A DNA stretch of 64,000 nt, taken from NCBI RefSeq assembly GCF_042660705.1, contig NZ_JBHSUQ010000001.1, one strand, 5' to 3'. Position numbers and translations under genes: made by a program. Under the pieces are notes generated by a model, which ran no database searches, was not told where the DNA came from, and saw nothing but the letters and a program-made list of their open reading frames with translations. This stretch comes from Undibacterium_A arcticum. GTDB taxonomy: Bacteria; Pseudomonadota; Gammaproteobacteria; Burkholderiales; Burkholderiaceae_D. Positions 38,305-47,034 of the stretch are shown in pieces; the stretch's first letter is position 1, and the number at the start of each line of letters is the position of its first letter.

Positions 38305-39415
38305 CGTGCTTATCCGGTTAGCTCCCAAGCCTACTAGATGTAGTGGATCGTGATTTCGCGGCATAAAGCTCGGCATAGGTTGACGCGGTGACGTCGCCTG
38401 CGATGCCAAGCAGGGAGCGGAAGGCGTTGAAGGGATAAAAACGGCGGTTGAATCGGAACGTAAATTCGTTGAGATAGGCTTGCAGATGTTGCGGGCTGAC
38501 GCCGTGATGGATGCCGCGCAACCATGTCTTGAGATTGGAGAACACGAGGTGGATGATGGGCAGGAAGGTCTCGGCAACTTGCATGTCGCCACGTTCTGGA
38601 ACGGCGGTGTGAAGATACCCGCGCCTTCCGAGCGTTGCGTAGCCGCTCCAGTCGTCGGTGACAATGGTGGCGCCTGGCGTCACGACGCGCTCGATGAAGC
38701 CGCCCAGCGATTTGGCGCTCCGATCCGGCACCACTGCGAATCGAACGCGCCCGGCATAGCGGCCGGTCTTTCGTTTGTCGAGACTTCCGCCCCGCTTGCG
38801 CTGACGGACTTCGACAGCACCGGCCACGAGCACCATGTCGTGAACGCCTCGCCCCTTACCTCGCGTACGTCCGCCCACCCAGGTTTCATCGGCCTCGACG
38901 TGGTCTCCGGGGTGGCCACCGATCCGATCTTGGTCGGGACGCACCATGCCGACCCGCAACTTGTGGAGGATCTGGAAGGCGGTCTCGTAGCGCGACAGCC
39001 CGAGTTGCCGCTGGAACTGAACGGCCGACATTCCCGGTGTCTGGCTGGCGACCAGGTAGGCTGCCCAGAACCACACCGAGAGCGGTGTGTGCGTACGTTC
39101 CATGACGGTGCCAGCAGTGAGGCTCGCGTCGCGGTTGCAATGACGACACCGGAAAACGCCGGGGCGATTGGCAAAGCGGTACGGCTCACTGGGCGAGCCA
39201 CAGTGGTCACAGATGAACCCATCGCTCCAACGAGCGCGCTCAAGGTAGGCCGCGCACGCCGCTTCGTCCGGAAACAGTCGCTGAAACTCCGGCAGCGAGT
39301 GCGGAAACGGCAGATCGTCTCGGTCAAGCACATCGATAACCATGATCGCCCCAGGTTGGCGCAGATGCTCAATATACTACCGGTAGTGGGTTTGGGAGAC
39401 AACCGGATAAGCACG
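38305..39415 (-). mobile_element. Complete IS1595-family insertion sequence with 8-bp target duplication
   Basis: A 1,111-bp element with inverted ends CGTGCTTATCCGGTT...CTCCCAA (left) and the matching right end at 39385-39415. It is flanked by direct repeats GATCATCG (38297-38304 and 39416-39423). Eight-base duplications fit the family. It encodes one intact transposase. Confidence 0.93.
38318..39343 (-). CDS. IS1595-family (ISXO2-like) transposase
   Basis: A 341-residue transposase. The N-terminal zinc ribbon is CDHCGSPS...FRCRHCNRDASLTAGTVMERT. The ISXO2-like DDE domain follows: HVEADETWVGGRTRGKGRG (first Asp), TIVTDDWSGYATLG (second) and FSNLKTWLRGIHHGV with QAYLNEFTFRFNRR in the third motif region. 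Full length, no frameshift, probably active. It may also mobilise other IS1595 copies. There is no passenger gene. Confidence 0.95.
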   Translation of the reverse strand: MVIDVLDRDDLPFPHSLPEFQRLFPDEAACAAYLERARWSDGFICDHCGSPSEPYRFANRPGVFRCRHCNRDASLTAGTVMERTHTPLSVWFWAAYLVASQTPGMSAVQFQRQLGLSRYETAFQILHKLRVGMVRPDQDRIGGHPGDHVEADETWVGGRTRGKGRGVHDMVLVAGAVEVRQRKRGGSLDKRKTGRYAGRVRFAVVPDRSAKSLGGFIERVVTPGATIVTDDWSGYATLGRRGYLHTAVPERGDMQVAETFLPIIHLVFSNLKTWLRGIHHGVSPQHLQAYLNEFTFRFNRRFYPFNAFRSLLGIAGDVTASTYAELYAAKSRSTTSSRLGS

Positions 39416-39666
39416 GATCATCGGAACGTGACCCAGCGTTTTCACGGTTTGTTAACCCATGTTTGTTCTGCTAGACCCCGCACTGTTGCTACGTTTCTTC
39501 CTCGTTGAAGGGTCAGCCGGCAATGATATTTTTAGAAATTGGCGCAATTTCAGGCAATCGGCAACATATTATCAAATGTTCTATGTGCCCACGCAGATGT
39601 GCATAGATAACCAAGGGATCTGATACGCGTTCAGACTTGATATACTGTGTTTTTATCCAGTATTTG

Positions 39667-39999
39667 ATGAACGCATTAATGAAAATCCGAATGGTCGAAA
39701 TGCGCAAAGAGGGCGTCGAGATCCCGCGCAGGATGCTGAAGGACCGCTCCACGAAGCAGTGGAAAGGGACGCTGGCGATTCTGGACACGACTGGCCAGGG
39801 CTTGCATCGGCAGGTCAAGATCGCACGCCACACGTACGGGGAAGGTCTTGGGCAGATCGTCCATGAAATCCTTGACCCGCATATTGTCTGGGCCAACGAT
39901 GAAAAATTCGTCTTGACTGGATTTGAGCGGCGACGAAGCGGCGAGAGCCTGGTCGATTACGCTCAGTCCTGGCTGTGTATTGTCGGCTGGGGCGAGTGA
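39667..39999 (+). CDS. Small protein of unknown function next to SRAP gene
   Basis: A 110-residue protein from ATG 39667 (earlier in-frame start at 39637 is less likely). Segments: VEMRKEGVEIPRRMLKDRST, LDTTGQGLHRQVKIARHTYG and IVHEILDPHIVWANDEKFVL. No motif that I recognise. It ends 13 bases before the SRAP gene and is very likely in its operon. This suggests a link with DNA-damage processing (inference from position only). Confidence 0.65.
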   Translation: MNALMKIRMVEMRKEGVEIPRRMLKDRSTKQWKGTLAILDTTGQGLHRQVKIARHTYGEGLGQIVHEILDPHIVWANDEKFVLTGFERRRSGESLVDYAQSWLCIVGWGE

Positions 40000-40012
40000 T
40001 AAAATCAGATGC

Positions 40013-40771
40013 ATGTGCGCCGATTACACTCCCATTGGTGAAGAGGACCTAGATGCGTTCCTGAACGCCGGTCTGGACGTTGGCGGCTGTGACTTGTTCC
40101 CGGAGGCATTCCCCGGCTTCATGGCGCCGATCATCCGCCAGGCGCATGATGGTCCGCGGCATATTGAATTTGCGCTGGCCTGTTACGGGATGGTGCCGCA
40201 TTGGGCGGATATTAAGCTCGCGCGGCACACCTACAATGCCCGCACCGAGACGGTGGCCAGCAAGCCTTCCTTCCGCAATGCCTGGAAGCACAAGCACTTC
40301 TGTATCGTTCCGGCCGCCAATTTTTTCGAGCCGTGCTACGAGACCGGGAAAGCGGTCCGGTGGCGCATCGAGCAAGCGCAAGGGCGGCCGCTCGGAATCG
40401 GTGGCATCTGGGAATGGAAGGCCGACGGTCCCGATGGATTGCCGCTGCTGTCATTCTCGATGTTGACCATCAATGCCGACAAGCATCCCTTGATGAAGCG
40501 GTTCCACAAGCCGCGCGAAGAAAAGCGCATGCCGGTGATCCTGGAGCCGCAGCAGTACCATGATTGGCTGGAAGGGGCGCTACAGAACGACGCCGCAGCG
40601 TTTGCTCCGTATCCGGCTGACCAATTGGTCGCGGTCGCGGACCCGCTGCCCCACGCTCCACGAAGAATTTACAATTTGCCGCCTGACGCATGCGGGGCAA
40701 TTGATAGTCGAAAATCCCTGCCGTGTATGCAGCGCATCGTCCGTATCCTGCGTGGCTCATTGCGGCGGTGA
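40013..40771 (+). CDS. SOS response-associated peptidase (SRAP/YedK/HMCES family)
   Basis: A 252-residue SRAP protein that crosslinks to abasic sites in single-stranded DNA through Cys2. The start ATG-TGC at 40013 (MCADYTPIGEEDLDAF) fixes Cys2 as the catalytic residue. YNARTETVASKPSFRNAWKH contains the conserved Asn-Ala-Arg and ET motifs. IVPAANFFEPCYE matches the F-[YF]-E-W-type segment. LLTINADKHPLMKRFHKPRE includes the catalytic histidine motif (H-x-R-M-P-ish, KRMPVIL). The tail after RRIYNLPPDA looks atypical and could follow a shift. Location in mobile DNA is common for SRAP genes. Confidence 0.9.
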   Translation: MCADYTPIGEEDLDAFLNAGLDVGGCDLFPEAFPGFMAPIIRQAHDGPRHIEFALACYGMVPHWADIKLARHTYNARTETVASKPSFRNAWKHKHFCIVPAANFFEPCYETGKAVRWRIEQAQGRPLGIGGIWEWKADGPDGLPLLSFSMLTINADKHPLMKRFHKPREEKRMPVILEPQQYHDWLEGALQNDAAAFAPYPADQLVAVADPLPHAPRRIYNLPPDACGAIDSRKSLPCMQRIVRILRGSLRR

Positions 40772-40826
40772 CGAACTTCGTCAGTCGTTCGTCACCGTTC
40801 GCCACCGCGTTCGTCAGAGTTCGTCA
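40768..40826. repeat. Five TTCGTCA direct repeats at helical spacing (iteron-like)
   Basis: TTCGTCA (one variant TTCGCCA) occurs at 40777, 40788, 40798, 40810 and 40820, spaced 10-12 bases. The first forms a dyad with a preceding TGACGAA. Such phasing suits cooperative binding of a DNA-binding protein. It sits beyond the end of the decayed DNA-binding gene on the other strand and may be its centromere-like or operator site. Confidence 0.6.
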
Positions 40827-40922
40827 CGCGAGGGTGAGAAATCCGCCCGGATCGTCACTGTCATAGCGTGCTGGCGTTGCGCAAGATTCTGCGCAATGCC
40901 TGCGCTAATAGTGAGTCACTCG

Positions 40923-41447
40923 TTATGGCACGGCACCGTTCACGCCCTTTAGTGAAGTGAGATTGAGTCGGGCCATTTCTATTTCGGCCTTTTCTGCGCG
41001 ATTTTTCCAGTGTGTGACGGCACGCGCCCGCTCGATGTATTCGCCATTCTTCGCCGCCAGGGTACGCTCGGCGTTCTCGGCCAGCGCTCTCTGGCGGGCC
41101 GCCTATGCCATCGCAGCCTTGATCTGGTCGTCCGCCTCGAACACACGGCCCATCATTTCATTGTCGACCAGCGTGCTTCTCAGCGCGTCCACGATCTAGT
41201 TGTACGCTTCCTCATCGACCAGGATCATACCGTCTGGAAAGGTCTGATCAGATGGCGTTGGCTTCGGCGGCTCTTTTCCTAGGGCGACTTCCGTCACCGC
41301 CACGGATGGCGCAAGTGGGGTGAGTTTGTTGGTCGGCTTCTTCGGCTTGGCTTGTGCCAGCACCCCTTTGGCCGACACCGGCTTGCCGGCATCCTTGCTT
41401 CCGGCGATGTAGGCTTCGACTGCGGCGTTGGGAATGGCGGCAACCAC
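40923..41447 (-). pseudogene. Decayed DNA-binding coiled-coil protein (KfrA/ParB-like), two amber codons
   Basis: One minus-strand frame runs from about 41447 (GTG; no ATG) to TAA at 40923-40925, interrupted by two TAG codons. It reads VAAIPNAAVEAYIAGSKDAG, VSAKGVLAQAKPKKPTNKL, GMILVDEEAYN-stop-IVDALRSTLVDNEMMGRVFE, DQIKAAMA-stop-AARQRALAENAERTLAAKNG, then EYIERARAVTHWKNRAEKAE. Both stops can arise from CAG. The helical, charged C-terminus and a sequence resembling ParB/KfrA helices suggest a plasmid maintenance or regulatory protein. The start side is probably truncated. Confidence 0.5.
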
Positions 41448-41537
41448 AACACTTGCCGACCCAGCAAACCGATTCCTGGATTTGCCACAGCGCGCCGAAA
41501 TTGCTTGCTTCGGGTTTTATTTTGATCAATAATAAAA

Positions 41538-41560
41538 AAAACGAATATTCGTTTTCTTAA
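41538..41560. promoter_or_regulatory. Palindromic operator candidate before the TonB-dependent receptor gene
   Basis: AAAACGAATATTCGTTTT (41538-41555) is a perfect 18-base palindrome about 25 bases before the receptor start. GAATATTCGTT followed by TCTTAA recurs at 46992-47009 between tetR and the D-aminopeptidase-like gene. This is the pattern expected for two operators of the same TetR protein. Confidence 0.65.
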
Positions 41561-41580
41561 AATATGACAGGAGACAAGCT

Positions 41581-43857
41581 GTGAAATATTTGACATTCCA
41601 AAGAGCGCTCGGGCCGCAATGCAACTTGACGCGGCCGGGCGGTGGTTCGATGCTGGCCGCCTTGCTGGTAGCGTCGCTGGCGCACGGGGGCGTTCGGGCC
41701 GAACCAGCGACCGAAACGGAAAGTGCTGCCGCTACGCCTGCCGCTGCCGCGTCCGATGTAACGGTAGTAAGCGTGACTGCGCAGCGCCGCCGCGAACCGG
41801 TGCGCGAAGTGCCCTTGTCCGTGACGGTGCTGGGCGGCGAAGCGCTGGAGCAGGGCGGCAACAAGCAGCTGAAGGATTTCGTCACGCTGCTGCCGGGCGT
41901 CGATTACAGCCAGGCCGGCGGCGGCGGGGGCGGCAGCCAGATCACCATGCGCGGCGTCAGCACCGGCGCCCAAGTCGGGCCTACAGTCAGCGTGTATGTG
42001 GACGACGTGCCCTACGGCTCCAGCACCGCGTTCGCCGGCGGCAGCACGCTGTCGTTGGACCTCGGCCTTTTCGACATCGAGCGAATCGAACTGCTGCGCG
42101 GCCCGCAAGGCACGCTGTATGGCGCCGGCGCGATGGGCGGCCTGCTGAAATACGTCACGCTGGACCCTGACACCAAATCGCAGGCGGCGAAGCTAAGCGC
42201 CGATGTCGCCACCACCGAAAAAGGCGGCACCAGCACCGGCGTGCAGGCGATGGCCAATCTGCCGATCAAGGAAGGCGTGGCGGCCGTGCGGCTTGGCCTT
42301 TACAAGCGCAACGAAGCGGGTTATATCCACGACGCCAACCACGACATGCGCACCATCGACGACTCCACCATGCAAGGCTTGCGTGCCTCCTTGCTGGTAA
42401 CACCAAGCAAAGACACGACGCTGCGTTTCACCGCGCAGACACAGGAAAGCAAGCGCGATGGCGGCTCCGCCGAAGACGTCGATATCAAGACCGGCCGCCC
42501 GCTGTATGGCGACTATGTGCGCCGCCTGTCGGCGGACGAACCGTTCCGCCAGAAATACGATCTGCTGTCGGCTACCATCGAATCGGAACTGGGCTGGGCC
42601 CGCTTTCACTCGATTACCAGTTACCAGAAGGTGGACACCAATGGCCAGTACGACGTCTCGAATTTGTACGTGCCCTTGCTGGGCCAGGCCGGCATCAACA
42701 ACGCCGCCTACAGCCTGCCGTACACTTTCTACACGCGCAAGGCGACCCAGGAATTCCGCCTGGTCTCGCCCTCGTCGAAACGCTTCGAATGGCTGGCCGG
42801 CGCTTTCTACACAAGGGAAAACAGCAGCCGCAGCCAGGACCTGCTGGGGCTGGACCAGGCCGGTAAGCCGGATGGCGCGCTGATCATCTCGTCCACCACG
42901 CCGTCGACTTACCGCGAGACCGCCTTGTACGGCAATGCCACCGTCTACCTGAGCGATGCAGTCGATGTCACGCTCGGCATGCGCTACGGCCGCAATACGC
43001 AGGCTGCATATTCCACCAACATCGGCATCCTCGCGCCGCCGCCAGCGCCGGGCACCAGTTCGAGCGAAAACACCAGCACTTACCTGGCCACCATCCGCTA
43101 CCGCTTGAGCAAGAGCGACGCGGTCTATCTGCGCGCCGCCAGCGGCTACCGGCCCGGCGGACCGCTGCCCGTATTCCGCAATCCGTTGACAGGTGAAGTG
43201 CTGACCGCCAGCACCTTCAAGTCGGATACCCTGTGGAGTTATGAAGCGGGCTGGAAATCGGATTTCCTGCAAAAGCGCCTCTCGCTGGAGGCTGCCGCCT
43301 ACTATATCGACTGGAAGGACATCCAGATGTTCACTTCGGTGGCAGGATTTTCCGGCATCGGCAATGCCAGCAAGGCCAAGTCCCAGGGCGTGGAACTGAC
43401 GCTGACGGCGCGGCCGATGGAAGGGCTCAACCTGAGCGCGGCGATCAGCGCGGTCGATGCCAGGCTGAAGACCGACAGTGCCGATCTGGGCGGTCGCGCC
43501 GGCGACCGCCTGCCGAACAGCGCACGTTTCTCCGCTGCCTTGCAGGCGGACTACCGCTTCGACTACGCGGGCCACGAATCCTACGTCGGCGCCAGCATGA
43601 GCCACGTCGGCGACCGGCTCACCTCCTTCGCGGCCAGCCAGGGCATGCCGCTGTATCGTCTGCCTGCGTTTACCACGCTGGACCTGCGCGCCGGTACGGC
43701 ACTGGGCCGCTACCGACTCGGCCTGTTCGTCCGCAATCTTGGCAACGTCAAGGGGCAGACTGCTGCGGCCACCACCCTGAGCCCGTTGGGCGGTCCGGCG
43801 CAGGTCAGCATCATGGCGCCGCGCACGCTGGGCCTGCAACTGAGTACCGAGTTGTGA
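41581..43857 (+). CDS. TonB-dependent outer-membrane receptor
   Basis: A 758-residue receptor starting at GTG 41581 with AGGAG 9 bases upstream. The N-terminus holds an export signal (LAALLVASLAHGGVRA). A plug domain follows: VSVTAQRRREPVREVPLSVT, QITMRGVSTG, VSVYVDDVPYG, DIERIELLRGPQGTLYGAGA. Then come the 22-strand barrel with typical VYLRAASGYRPGGP and a C-terminal strand ending STEL. The C-terminal residue is Leu instead of Phe. No siderophore or cobalamin gene is near. As first gene of the peptide cluster it most likely imports the peptide substrate, powered by the TonB-ExbBD operon 8 kb downstream (inference). Confidence 0.95.
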   Translation: MKYLTFQRALGPQCNLTRPGGGSMLAALLVASLAHGGVRAEPATETESAAATPAAAASDVTVVSVTAQRRREPVREVPLSVTVLGGEALEQGGNKQLKDFVTLLPGVDYSQAGGGGGGSQITMRGVSTGAQVGPTVSVYVDDVPYGSSTAFAGGSTLSLDLGLFDIERIELLRGPQGTLYGAGAMGGLLKYVTLDPDTKSQAAKLSADVATTEKGGTSTGVQAMANLPIKEGVAAVRLGLYKRNEAGYIHDANHDMRTIDDSTMQGLRASLLVTPSKDTTLRFTAQTQESKRDGGSAEDVDIKTGRPLYGDYVRRLSADEPFRQKYDLLSATIESELGWARFHSITSYQKVDTNGQYDVSNLYVPLLGQAGINNAAYSLPYTFYTRKATQEFRLVSPSSKRFEWLAGAFYTRENSSRSQDLLGLDQAGKPDGALIISSTTPSTYRETALYGNATVYLSDAVDVTLGMRYGRNTQAAYSTNIGILAPPPAPGTSSSENTSTYLATIRYRLSKSDAVYLRAASGYRPGGPLPVFRNPLTGEVLTASTFKSDTLWSYEAGWKSDFLQKRLSLEAAAYYIDWKDIQMFTSVAGFSGIGNASKAKSQGVELTLTARPMEGLNLSAAISAVDARLKTDSADLGGRAGDRLPNSARFSAALQADYRFDYAGHESYVGASMSHVGDRLTSFAASQGMPLYRLPAFTTLDLRAGTALGRYRLGLFVRNLGNVKGQTAAATTLSPLGGPAQVSIMAPRTLGLQLSTEL

Positions 43858-43865
43858 GGGCGAAG

Positions 43866-45326
43866 ATGGATATTTTTACATCGAGCATCGCCACCGAAAC
43901 CAATACGTTTTCGCCGATCCCCACAACTTGGGACAGTTTTGTGGAGGGCGGCATCAGCTACGGCACGGTTGGGGAAGACAACGTGTTCCTCGTGCCAGTA
44001 GTAGAGATGTGGCGGCGCCGCGCCGTCGAGGATGGGCACCGCCTGCATGAAGGCTTCTTCGCGTTCGCCCAGCCCGCCGGCCGCACCACTGCCGCCACCT
44101 ACCTGCGACTCAAGACCGAACTTCTGGAAAGTCTGAAAACGGCCGGTCCGGTCGACATCGTGCTGCTGGTGCTGCACGGCGCGATGGTTGCCGAAGGCTG
44201 CGACGACTGCGAGAGCGACATCCTGCGCGCGGTGCGCGAGATCGTCGGACCGACGGCAATCATCGGCGTGGAGCTCGATCCGCACTGCCACCTGAGCAAT
44301 GCCATGGTGGAGGCGGCCGATGTGCTAATCCTGTTCAAGGAATATCCGCACGTCGATGCGGTGTCGCGTGCCAACGAGCTGTACACCCTGTGCCAGCGCG
44401 CCGCGCTGGGCGAGATCAAGCCCGTGTCTGTGTTAGTCGACTGCCGCATGATCGGGTTCTACCCGACCACCGCCGAGCCGATGGCCAATGTGGTGCGCAC
44501 GGCGCAACAGGCCGAAACCGTGGATGGCGTGCTGTCGGTCAGCATAGCCCACGGCTTCCCTTGGGCGGACGTGGCTGACGTCGGCACGCGGGTGCTCGCC
44601 ATTGCCGACGGCAGGCGCCACTTGGCCGCCAGCACTGCGGCGCAGATCGCAGGCTGTTTGTACCGCTACCGCGAAGATCTGCTGCCGCGGCCACAGAACA
44701 TGGACGAAATCCTGCGCCTGCCTGCGAACGGCAAGCATCCGCTGATCATCGCCGACGCGGCCGACAATCCCGGCGGCGGCGCGCCGGGCGACAACACGCA
44801 TATCTTGCAGCGCCTGCTTGAAGAGGGCGTGCGCGATGCGGCGCTCGGCTGCATCTGGGATCCGATGGCGGTGCAGGTCTGCGCCAGCGCCGGCCTGGGC
44901 GCGCGCTTGCAGATCCGCCTGGGCGGCAAGACCGGCAAGGCTTCCGGCGTCCCGCTCGACCTTATGGTCACAGTGCGTGGCATCAACGACGCGCACAGCC
45001 AGCCGTTCGGCGGGCACGAAGACACTCTGGGCGCGGCAGTCTGGCTGGAATGTGAAGGCATCGACATCGTCGTCATTTCGCGGCGCACGCAAACGCTGTC
45101 GCCGCCGGCGTTCACACGGCTGGGCGTGGAGCTGAAAAACAAATCGCGCATCGTGGTCAAGTCGGCGCATCACTACTACGCTGAATTCTCCAGGCTATCG
45201 CGGCGCACTGTGGTGGCCGAGACGGGTGGGGCGCTGTCGATGAACTTCGCGGCGCTGCCCTACACCCAACGCGACGGTAATTTCTTTCCGCGCGTCGCCG
45301 ATCCGCTAACTGCGCTCGCGTTCTGA
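43866..45326 (+). CDS. M81-family metallopeptidase (MlrC-like)
   Basis: A 486-residue protein of the DUF1485/M81 family, whose known member MlrC cleaves linearised microcystin fragments. MDIFTSSIATETNTFSPIPT is the conserved start. VLLVLHGAMVAEGCDDCESD and GVELDPHCHLSNAMVEAADV with FKEYPHVD contain the probable zinc ligands (Asp, His, His). IIADAADNPGGGAPGDNTHI is the family signature. VKSAHHYYAEFSRL lies near the C-terminus. ATG 43866 is preferred (GAGGG upstream), although GTG 43854 overlapping the receptor stop is possible. It is translationally close to the receptor gene. Confidence 0.92.
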   Translation: MDIFTSSIATETNTFSPIPTTWDSFVEGGISYGTVGEDNVFLVPVVEMWRRRAVEDGHRLHEGFFAFAQPAGRTTAATYLRLKTELLESLKTAGPVDIVLLVLHGAMVAEGCDDCESDILRAVREIVGPTAIIGVELDPHCHLSNAMVEAADVLILFKEYPHVDAVSRANELYTLCQRAALGEIKPVSVLVDCRMIGFYPTTAEPMANVVRTAQQAETVDGVLSVSIAHGFPWADVADVGTRVLAIADGRRHLAASTAAQIAGCLYRYREDLLPRPQNMDEILRLPANGKHPLIIADAADNPGGGAPGDNTHILQRLLEEGVRDAALGCIWDPMAVQVCASAGLGARLQIRLGGKTGKASGVPLDLMVTVRGINDAHSQPFGGHEDTLGAAVWLECEGIDIVVISRRTQTLSPPAFTRLGVELKNKSRIVVKSAHHYYAEFSRLSRRTVVAETGGALSMNFAALPYTQRDGNFFPRVADPLTALAF

Positions 45327-45346
45327 TTTTCTACTGGAGGCACTCA

Positions 45347-46354
45347 ATGCTGCATATACAAGGATGTATAGAATCGCTACGCTTGAAGCAGCCGTTTTTC
45401 ATCTCCGGCTACCAGTTCGATGAACAGTCGGTGTTGCGGGTGACGGCCAGCGAAGGCGATTGCCAAGCCATCGGCGAAGCCTCCGGCGTCTACTATCGCG
45501 GCGACACGGCACAGTCCATGCACCGCGAGCTGGCAGCGATGGACGGATCTTGCTGGCGCGGGCTTGACCGGTTCACGTTGCAAAAGCTGCTGCCTGCCGG
45601 CGGCTTGCGCAATGCACTCGATTGCGCGCTGTGGCAGCTGGAGGCGAATCGCCGCAACCTGCCGCTGCACAATCTTGCCAATCTAGCCCGCCCGCGCGCC
45701 TTGCAGACCACCATGACAGTGGGCGTGGACAGCCCGGAAAACATGGCGCTCGCGGCGTCCAGGTATGTGGGCGCGCGCGCCATCAAGCTGAAACTGGACG
45801 GCAGCCCTCTCGATGGCGAACGCATACGTACGGTTCGGCGCCGTTGCCCGCAGGTGCGGTTGCTGGTGGACGCGAATCAGGGTTGGACCATGGCGCACCT
45901 GGAATCGCTGCTACCGCTGATGCTGGGCTGCCACGTGGAGCTGATCGAACAGCCGCTACCGGTGGACGCGGACCACGATTTGCGCGGCTACCTGTGCCCG
46001 ATCCCGATCGCGGCGGACGAATCGTTCCAGCAACTGACCGATCTCGAAAAGATGGCGGGCAAGTACCAACTGGTCAATATCAAGCTGGACAAATGCGGCG
46101 GCCTGACCGAAGCGCTACAGATCGTGCGGGAAGCACCGCGCCATGGCTTGGGCGTGATGGTCGGTTCCATGGTAGGCACGTCGATCGCGATGGCGCCGGC
46201 ATTCGTGGTGGGGCAGGGAGCCTGGATCGTCGACCTCGATGCGCCGCTGTTCCTAACGCAGGATGCGGAGCCGGCGGCGCTGTATGACAAAGGGCAGATC
46301 GACTTCCCTTCGATGTGGGAGCGCGATCGGCATGACAGCGACGCGCTGGCCTGA
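45347..46354 (+). CDS. Enolase-superfamily dipeptide epimerase (L-Ala-D/L-Glu epimerase-like)
   Basis: A 335-residue muconate-lactonizing-type barrel enzyme. Catalytic layout: KLKLD with Lys147/Lys149 (KxK), metal ligands in VDANQGW (Asp175), LIEQPLP (Glu201) and AADES (Asp224), and NIKLDKCGG with the opposite lysine. This set with both lysines is that of the dipeptide epimerases, which invert the alpha carbon of the second residue of dipeptides such as L-Ala-D-Glu. The start has GGAGG 7 bases upstream. It lies 20 bases after the M81 gene and is part of the same operon. It may convert D- to L-residues in released dipeptides. Confidence 0.88.
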   Translation: MLHIQGCIESLRLKQPFFISGYQFDEQSVLRVTASEGDCQAIGEASGVYYRGDTAQSMHRELAAMDGSCWRGLDRFTLQKLLPAGGLRNALDCALWQLEANRRNLPLHNLANLARPRALQTTMTVGVDSPENMALAASRYVGARAIKLKLDGSPLDGERIRTVRRRCPQVRLLVDANQGWTMAHLESLLPLMLGCHVELIEQPLPVDADHDLRGYLCPIPIAADESFQQLTDLEKMAGKYQLVNIKLDKCGGLTEALQIVREAPRHGLGVMVGSMVGTSIAMAPAFVVGQGAWIVDLDAPLFLTQDAEPAALYDKGQIDFPSMWERDRHDSDALA

Positions 46355-46360
46355 GGGCGC

Positions 46361-46942
46361 TTAATGGATCTGGTCGAGCAGGTATTTGGCAGCGCGCAGC
46401 TTGACCTCGGTATCCGGCTTGATGCCGGTGAGCTGCTGGAACTGCGTGGTTAGCATCAGGCCGAGCAGGCAGTCGCCGATGAGGGCCGCCGTAGCGCGGT
46501 CGGGCAAGGTTTGCAGGCGCTCGACCTGGAGCAGCACCGCCGTACGCAAATCTCGGTACTGGGTTTCCATCGCGTCATGCACGCGCGGGCTGCGGTGTGC
46601 TAGCGCCACCACTTCAATGGCGATGCGGCCATGCAGGGTCGCGTCGCCGGGCTGTTCTACCTGGTGCAGCAGGGCCTTTAAGCGGGCTAGGGTGGCGGCC
46701 TTGGTTTTACAGTCGTTGAAGAGGTCCATGCTCTGGACGTCGTTGCCATGGGCGATCAGGGCCGCGAGGATTTCTTCCTTGGATTTGAAGTGGGTGTAGA
46801 TGGCGCCGACGCTTAGGCCCGCAGCGGCGCTGATGTCGCTGATCGACATGCCCGCGATGCCTTTCTGGTTGATGCTGGCGCTGGCGGCGTCAAGGATTTG
46901 CTTGCGCCGCGCTGCCATATGGGATTCGTCGCGTTTCGGCAT
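46361..46942 (-). CDS. TetR-family transcriptional regulator
   Basis: About 193 residues from ATG 46942 (MPKRDESHMAARRKQILDAA). The N-terminal HTH is complete: SINQKGIAGMSISDISAAAG then LSVGAIYTHFKSKEEILAAL. The helical ligand-binding domain follows and ends YLLDQIH. It lies opposite to its neighbours, between the epimerase gene (6 bases away) and the hydrolase gene. A palindrome in the gap to the latter (46988-47007), repeated before the receptor gene, is its likely operator. It probably senses the peptide or a breakdown product and represses the cluster (inference). Confidence 0.92.
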   Translation of the reverse strand: MPKRDESHMAARRKQILDAASASINQKGIAGMSISDISAAAGLSVGAIYTHFKSKEEILAALIAHGNDVQSMDLFNDCKTKAATLARLKALLHQVEQPGDATLHGRIAIEVVALAHRSPRVHDAMETQYRDLRTAVLLQVERLQTLPDRATAALIGDCLLGLMLTTQFQQLTGIKPDTEVKLRAAKYLLDQIH

Positions 46943-46987
46943 GAGATCAAAGTTCGCAGAGTGTTGAAACGGTGGCGAGTATAACAT

Positions 46988-47010
46988 AAGAGAATATTCG
47001 TTCTCTTAAT
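46988..47010. promoter_or_regulatory. Operator candidate between tetR and the D-aminopeptidase-like gene
   Basis: AAGAGAATATTCGTTCTCTT (46988-47007) has 7-bp inverted arms around TATTCG and shares GAATATTCGTT and TCTTAA with the palindrome at 41538-41560. It overlaps the probable divergent promoters. Confidence 0.65.
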
Positions 47011-47034
47011 TGGAGACTGAAAGATGAGGGCAAT

